NCBI GenBank assembly: GCA_023213315.1
Contig: JAKCPI010000950.1
Location: 1 to 64,000 of the forward strand
Length of the DNA stretch: 64,000 nucleotides
Direction: 5' to 3'
From: Euborellia annulipes
Taxonomy: Eukaryota; Arthropoda; Insecta; Dermaptera; Anisolabididae
In this document: piece after piece, positions 59,589 to 64,000 of the stretch
Layout: each line of letters begins with the position of its first letter
How positions within the stretch are numbered: position 1 is the first letter of the stretch
Position numbers and translations under genes: made by a program
Notes under the pieces: generated by a model
Database searches by the model: none
Told to the model about the DNA's origin: nothing
What the model saw: only the letters and a program-made list of their open reading frames with translations

Positions 59589-59589
59589 A

Positions 59590-60129
59590 TCTATATATAT
59601 AAAAATGAAATGGGAAAAATGTATGTATGTATGTAAATATGTATGTATATGTTCTATAGAAATCCATAATTTTCAATGAATCCATTTGAAATTAAGTACA
59701 CATATAGTACATGGCTCTGGGAGTAACGTAGTAATAATTTGAATCTCTTAAATGTTTTGGAAAATTATTTATAATCAAATTTCTTCAATATGGGAACACA
59801 AAATCAACAAGTTGGCTAGAAATTAGAGAGCGTCCTTTATGCTGTGTGAACCAGCTTCCTACCTGACTATGGGCTGGGGGGTGGGGGCTATGCAGCAGTT
59901 GAAAAACGAAGAGAGAAAGCAGGTGACTGACCCTTTAAACAGTCATAAACAGACCCTTTGTGCTGTTCCCAATCGGTACCCTCGCCTCGCTTGAATATAA
60001 GATACTTCCTTAACATCTTAACACTTGCATATATAATATCCCAAATTGGGAATAAACTTGCTCGCGGAAGGCGAGCAAGGGGTCAGGGGCGCAGCCCCTG
60101 GCAGGCGAAAGCCCGCGAAGGGCGACTAG
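59590..60129 (+). mobile_element. Non-autonomous Helitron, 540 bp
   Basis: Begins TCTATATATATAAAAATG and ends GACTAG. A hairpin GCCC-GCGAA-GGGC lies two bases before CTAG, and a second GC-rich stem (GGGGC...GCCCC) lies just upstream. It is inserted between A (59589) and T (60130), the canonical Helitron target. A GTAT/GTATGTAT tract follows the 5' end. No Rep/helicase frame, so it depends on a partner elsewhere. Confidence 0.88.
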
Positions 60130-60177
60130 TATAGTATAAAATAATTGAGTTTTTTTTAATTTATTCAAAAAATAGAT

Positions 60178-60461
60178 CTAACAAATTAACTAGTGATGAG
60201 AAGTGGCTGTAGACATTGAATTGGGTACAAGAGACTTTGCAACCAAGGAATTAAATAAAAAACTTTTATTTAATTAATAACCGTCGACGTTTCGGTCGCA
60301 AGTCACGAGCTTCCTCAGGACGATTTGTATTCTAACAATTAATCGTCCTGAGGAAGGTCGTGACTTGCGACCGAAACGTCGACGGTTAATTAATTAAATA
60401 AAAATTTTTTATTTAAATCCTTGGCTGCAAAGTCTCCTGTACCCAACTAACAAATTAACTA
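60178..60461. mobile_element. Inverted-arm Penelope-like element 3, with 15-bp duplication
   Basis: The perfect repeat CTAACAAATTAACTA (60178-60192, 60447-60461) brackets inverted arms (60221-60328 and 60341-60446). The outer ends are TTGGGTACAAGAGACTTTGC and its complement. Each arm holds CTGAGGAAG(G)-type sequence, GCGACCGAAACGTCGACGG and AATTAATTAAATAAA. A 28-bp extension is present only at the left. The duplication overlaps the last base of the right arm. Confidence 0.82.
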
Positions 60462-61500
60462 ACTTACTCATTGTAGATATCAAGAGGACAATTGAATCGT
60501 GGATAGACTTACCTGAAACAAAAGAAAAAAAAACATTTTATTGCAAATTACTGTAATCAAATTACTGACGAAATAAATTTGTTTGAAATAATTGGTGGCA
60601 TTCACATAACGAAGGAATCAGTCAATGTATCTTTTAAAATAAAATTTTTGCAAGATGCCCCCCCCCCCCACAGTAGATTGAAAGTGAACAGAAGAAAAAT
60701 GTGTGTCCCTCGTGCGGGCGTGTGTATCCCTGTGTGTCCCTAAAGGTTCACTATGCAGACCTGCTACGGGCGTGTGGATCCCTCGATCATTTTTAATCAT
60801 TTTTATTCGGGGAGTTTTTTAATGGGCAGTAGTATTTAATATTTGAAAGTAGCACCTAAATTTTTCGATTCAATAGTATAGTCTTAAATTGGACATCGTA
60901 ACAAGGTACAAAATGAATATATTTGAAGTAGTGTAATGTCTCGCAATTAAAGTTTTTGGTTTGTGTTGAAGGATGTTCTTGAAAATTAAAATGGTTTTCA
61001 TAAGGTACAAGATTTAAATGGAAATAAAAATAATTATGTTCTTGTTGGCGAGTTTTTTCAAGTCTAATACCAGGTCTGCAAACAGAGGGAGAAGGGAAGG
61101 CACAGGGGTTGATGAAGCTGAGCTGAAGAGCTCCGGGTCCTTGGAACTTCGAGCCCAACTTACCAATGAAAATAAAAAAATATTAAAATTATTTTCAATA
61201 AATTTTTACTTTCAAGGCGCCCGGATTTCGGGCTCCAATTCTCTCATGAAAGAAAAATTTTTATCACTGAGTGACGCCTTGCCCTTTTGGTTCAAAATTT
61301 CAAAAAAGTTAAAATTTTAAAAATTTTTGAAAATATTTAAATTTTTTTTTTTTTTTTTTTGAGGGAGAGGGCCGTATTTATAATATTGCTAACAAGCCTA
61401 AGGTCCGGAAAGGCTCTCTGCTTGTCGGACTCCTTCAACTCTAATTTATTTCTGTTTTATATAAACGTTAAATTAATTATATTTTACTAAAGAACAGTAA
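60462..61500. other. Non-coding stretch, partly less AT-rich
   Basis: Two overlapping antisense frames of 100 codons (61018-61320 plus, 60856-61158 minus) show no domain; neither can be supported. A T20 run is at 61340-61360. Confidence 0.3.
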
Positions 61501-61504
61501 AAAT

Positions 61505-61570
61505 TGACGAGCTGTCGGCCTTGAAGAAGTGGGTGTCAGGGGTACGAAACGCCAGCAACAAGTGCATAAT
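61505..61570 (+). repeat. Penelope-like terminal hairpin fragment
   Basis: GCCTTGAAGAAGTGGGTGTC, then GGGTACGAAACGCCAGCAAC: the same TGAAG...GAAACG order. Weakest of the series. Confidence 0.3.
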
Positions 61571-61824
61571 TGTTTATATTTTCACACGACTGCGCCTTAC
61601 AAAAACTGGCATAGTCATCAAAAAAGACATAAAAAAGAAACTTGCTCCAGTCCCGACTTTTGCCTCCCCCAAACCCCTTATTTCACAAACACAAAGGGAA
61701 AAAATCCTTATATTTCCGGGACATCTAGCTTATATTTATCCCGAATGTGTTTATTAAGCTTTTGTAGTTTCTTATATTATTATTAGGGGAATTTTTAATT
61801 ATAGAATTATTTATTAAAAATATA

Positions 61825-61890
61825 AATACTGTACAACGTTTCGACTGCGTATTCCGCAGTCATTTTCAAGTACTGTGCACTTGCTCCGAT
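61825..61890 (-). repeat. Penelope-like terminal hairpin fragment
   Basis: The minus strand has CTTGAAAATGACTGCGGAAT, then ACGCAGTCGAAACGTTGTAC, with a clear GACTGCG/CGCAGTC stem, and then AT-rich sequence ending in AATAAATAATTC. Confidence 0.5.
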
Positions 61891-62875
61891 TCAAGTGAAC
61901 TTCTAGCTTATTAGCTCCTTTCGAAAATTTTAATCTATACCTTCACTAATTTCTTTCTTATTATTCCAAAACGTAAATAGTATAAATGCATTCAAATTCA
62001 AAGGGATACAGTATTAATAGAAATTAGATTTTTTTTAATGATAAGATTAATGGATTCAGTTTAGAAGTTAAATGAGTGAAAATGTTTTTCTTAGACGTTA
62101 TTTATATAACAAAAGATTATTTAGAAGTTAATTGCATAGAAAATAACGCGATAGTACAAATGTTACGTTATAAAAGACTCTTAAAATATTCAATTGAATT
62201 ATTTTAAAAATATTGCTATGGATCGTTTTTTGATTAAATAAAGATATGCTCTAACAAAAGTTAGAATAGTCAATCTAATAAGGCGTTTCATTTTAAAAGT
62301 TTTATGGGCAATATTTTTGCCTTATTTTATTTTGTGTAGGAACTTTCCTTTGTAAAGTTTGGCATAAAAGGCTTCTAGAATCGAAAAAAAGGTAAGCCAT
62401 GAAAAAAAAAGGAAAGGGAAAAAAAATGTTATTAACTAAAAGAATTGAGTCTATCTATATATTGAACCTCGAAATATCCAAATGATTTAGCCATTGAAGC
62501 CAACGTTCTTTATTTGATTTAGGTTTTAGTAAAAGATTTTTTTTTCTCACAGAGAGGTAAAGTTTAAAAAAGGTCAGCTGGGATGCTGGACGGTTCGATC
62601 GTCTTTTTATTCAACAAAAGCTAATTTGAGTTTTGTCCTGATGGAATTCTCTCAAAATTACGAACATCCGGACATTGTGTGAAGTGTGGGATGAAGTTCG
62701 CGGCATCGACCTCCGTTGCCGGATGAACACATAAAAGTGGAGACGAAGGTGCTTTTGAACAAATCAACATAAAGATAAACATTAATTATGAGAAGAGTCA
62801 ATCAAAAGAATCGAGTGTGTAAACAAATATATAATTTGGCTTTTCTTAAAAACAACAATACATGATTTTATAATT
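61891..62875. other. AT-rich non-coding stretch
   Basis: No supported feature. A slightly GC-richer patch at 62580-62760 has only short frames. Confidence 0.3.
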
Positions 62876-62891
62876 TTAGTAGTAGCTAGAT

Positions 62892-63212
62892 GTGTATGTG
62901 GGGCTCACATCTTGTGGGTACGTGAATGGCGACCACGATCTACCCGAGCTGGGACTGGCAGTCATTCTGTTCTTTATATGTCTGTCCCTTCCTTCTATAT
63001 TTTCAACAAGCGTCAGAACGTGCGACGGGCCGGCCTGTTCTATTTCTTCCGGTCGCAAAGAACCCATTCCGCCGACCCCGCACTGCGGGAATAAGGCTAA
63101 GAAAGAAGAAGTTGAGATCATATCGTCGGTAGAATGTAAAGTTATCGAATGGGGATGTATTTTCAAAATCGATATTGAAAAACAAGAACATAAAATAAAG
63201 GGGGGATCGTAA
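62892..63212 (+). CDS. Hypothetical open frame in a GC-richer patch (weak)
   Basis: A 106-codon plus-strand frame begins MYVGLTSCGYVNGDHDLPEL and has one hydrophobic segment (residues 21-38, GLAVILFFICLSLPSIFS), followed by cysteine-containing and lysine/glutamate-rich sequence. An acceptor-like TTTTAG lies at 62874-62879. A minus-strand frame of 96 codons and two other plus frames overlap it, which means the patch is simply poor in stops; no frame is favoured clearly. I recognise no family. It may be an exon on either strand or unremarkable unique sequence. Confidence 0.18.
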   Translation: MYVGLTSCGYVNGDHDLPELGLAVILFFICLSLPSIFSTSVRTCDGPACSISSGRKEPIPPTPHCGNKAKKEEVEIISSVECKVIEWGCIFKIDIEKQEHKIKGGS

Positions 63213-63585
63213 AGGTTTCAGCTTTTAAATAGAAGAAACTCACAAGAGGGAAAAATTGTCCCTTCAAACATAAGAACATCATCTAAAATAAAAATCAACT
63301 AGTTTATCCGAGGGATAGCTAGTTAATTAAAACTGAAGAGACCGGCCCTAAATATTTTATAATAAATATAGAAGATTTAAAGGAGTAATGCTAACATGTT
63401 ACTTTTGAGACAACACACACGACAGCTACGCATTTTGGTTGTCTAAGCACAAGGATTGAGTCTCTAGTTATTACTAGTTATTACTATTAGGGTAAAAAAA
63501 TTAAAAGCTAATCCTTCATACCATCTTTTTCTTAGGAAGTTACAAGAGTGATGGGAATAATCTTTGAAGTTTTGTTTACCAGCAA

Positions 63586-63672
63586 GATCAGTGTTGTTAA
63601 GCAACGCCAACAGTGCTGAAAATAGGAATAGGTAGCCCCCAACAAACAAAACTGTTAATCGTCCGCCGGAAT
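63586..63672 (+). repeat. 5S-rRNA-like repeat (SINE3-like), copy 2
   Basis: GTTGTTAAGCAACGCCAACA closely matches the 5S box A region, and GGAATAGGTAGCCCCC corresponds to the box C region of copy 1. It is followed by CAAACAAAACTGTTAATCG and TCCGCCGGAAT, parallel to the sequence after copy 1 at 40.3 kb. More compact than copy 1. Confidence 0.45.
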
Positions 63673-63729
63673 TCATTGATATATTGTAATTAAAATTAAT
63701 TTAATAGCCTCAGCAGCCGACATGACTTC

Positions 63730-64000
63730 TAAAATCTGCTGTGCTTGTCACACCAGATTTTTTTTTGACGAGATATATTTGCTTCAGAAGATTTCAATGA
63801 AAAAATGGGAATATACATTTTAAAGAGCATCTAAAAAATATTTGATTTATGAATTTTAATCAAAATCGTTGGAGCGAATTTTGAGAAAATCGAAAAAAAA
63901 CCTGAGAAAAAACATCAGTATGTACTAGTACTCTTTGGTCGATTTGATTAAAAGCTCATTTTCACGAGTGCCTAACTTAAATATAAAATTTCAACCTCCT
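63730..64000 (+). mobile_element. Double-hairpin element, copy L (cut by window end)
   Basis: Begins inside the 5' hairpin's right arm (TGCTGTGCTTGTCACACCAG); the left arm is missing. It then skips to CTTCAGAAGATTTCAATG, so part of the middle is deleted, and continues through the ACTAGTACTCTTTGGTCG region to the window edge. Confidence 0.75.

Noticed and set aside
61018..61320. A 100-codon plus-strand frame overlapping a 100-codon minus-strand frame.
   Set aside because: No domain, ending in low-complexity sequence, and open on both strands, which indicates few stops by chance.

Overview
This is a eukaryotic nuclear window, most likely from an invertebrate animal with an AT-rich, transposon-crowded genome. 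I could not identify the species. Almost every open frame is short and has no recognisable domain. The sequence is dominated by non-autonomous mobile elements: tRNA-derived SINEs with target-site duplications, Helitron ends, TA-flanked inverted-repeat elements, hAT-like elements with 8-bp duplications, pogo/Tigger remnants and Penelope-like fragments. Homopolymer runs and CA repeats are frequent. There is no bacterial-style gene organisation.

The only segment that looks like part of an ordinary host gene is near 51 kb on the minus strand. A CpG-rich promoter-like patch (about 51200-51360, with GC boxes, a CCAAT box and an E-box) precedes an 88-codon first coding exon (50888-51151) with a signal-peptide-like or membrane-anchor N-terminus. 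The exon ends at a good GT donor. I found no second exon and do not recognise the protein.

The most frequent repeat is an unnamed family, here called the double-hairpin element. It has twelve copies at 0.3, 6.1, 25.0, 26.5, 29.7, 31.5, 36.3, 38.2, 40.6, 43.0, 50.0 (minus) and 63.7 kb, plus a small terminal remnant at 6.6 kb. Full copies are about 600-680 bp. They start with a perfect or near-perfect hairpin of about 40 bp per arm closed by a C(TTCG)G tetraloop, and end with a second, AT-looped hairpin. They carry no transposase.

The second main theme is Penelope-like material. At least nine loci carry a stem-loop followed by GAAACG, which resembles a degenerate hammerhead core. Three of these loci (47.4, 48.0 and 60.2 kb) are complete inverted-arm elements, each with an 11-15 bp target duplication and a short extension on one side only.

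Layout: 0-4 kb holds a Penelope-like fragment, one double-hairpin copy, a 324-325 bp tandem array and a foldback element. 7.5-16 kb holds a textbook SINE, two CACTGT elements, two hAT-like elements, a LINE ORF1 remnant and a nested Helitron. 16.5-20.3 kb holds a dimeric SINE, a pogo element with a partial tandem duplication, and a 660-bp palindrome. 25-32 kb and 36-43.6 kb are clusters of double-hairpin copies with nested insertions. 47-52.4 kb holds Penelope-like elements, the candidate gene exon and two palindromes. 56-60.5 kb holds a pogo DNA-binding fragment, a Helitron and a Penelope-like element. The remainder is AT-rich DNA in which I see nothing specific. All family names rest on structure and motifs read by eye; no database search was possible.
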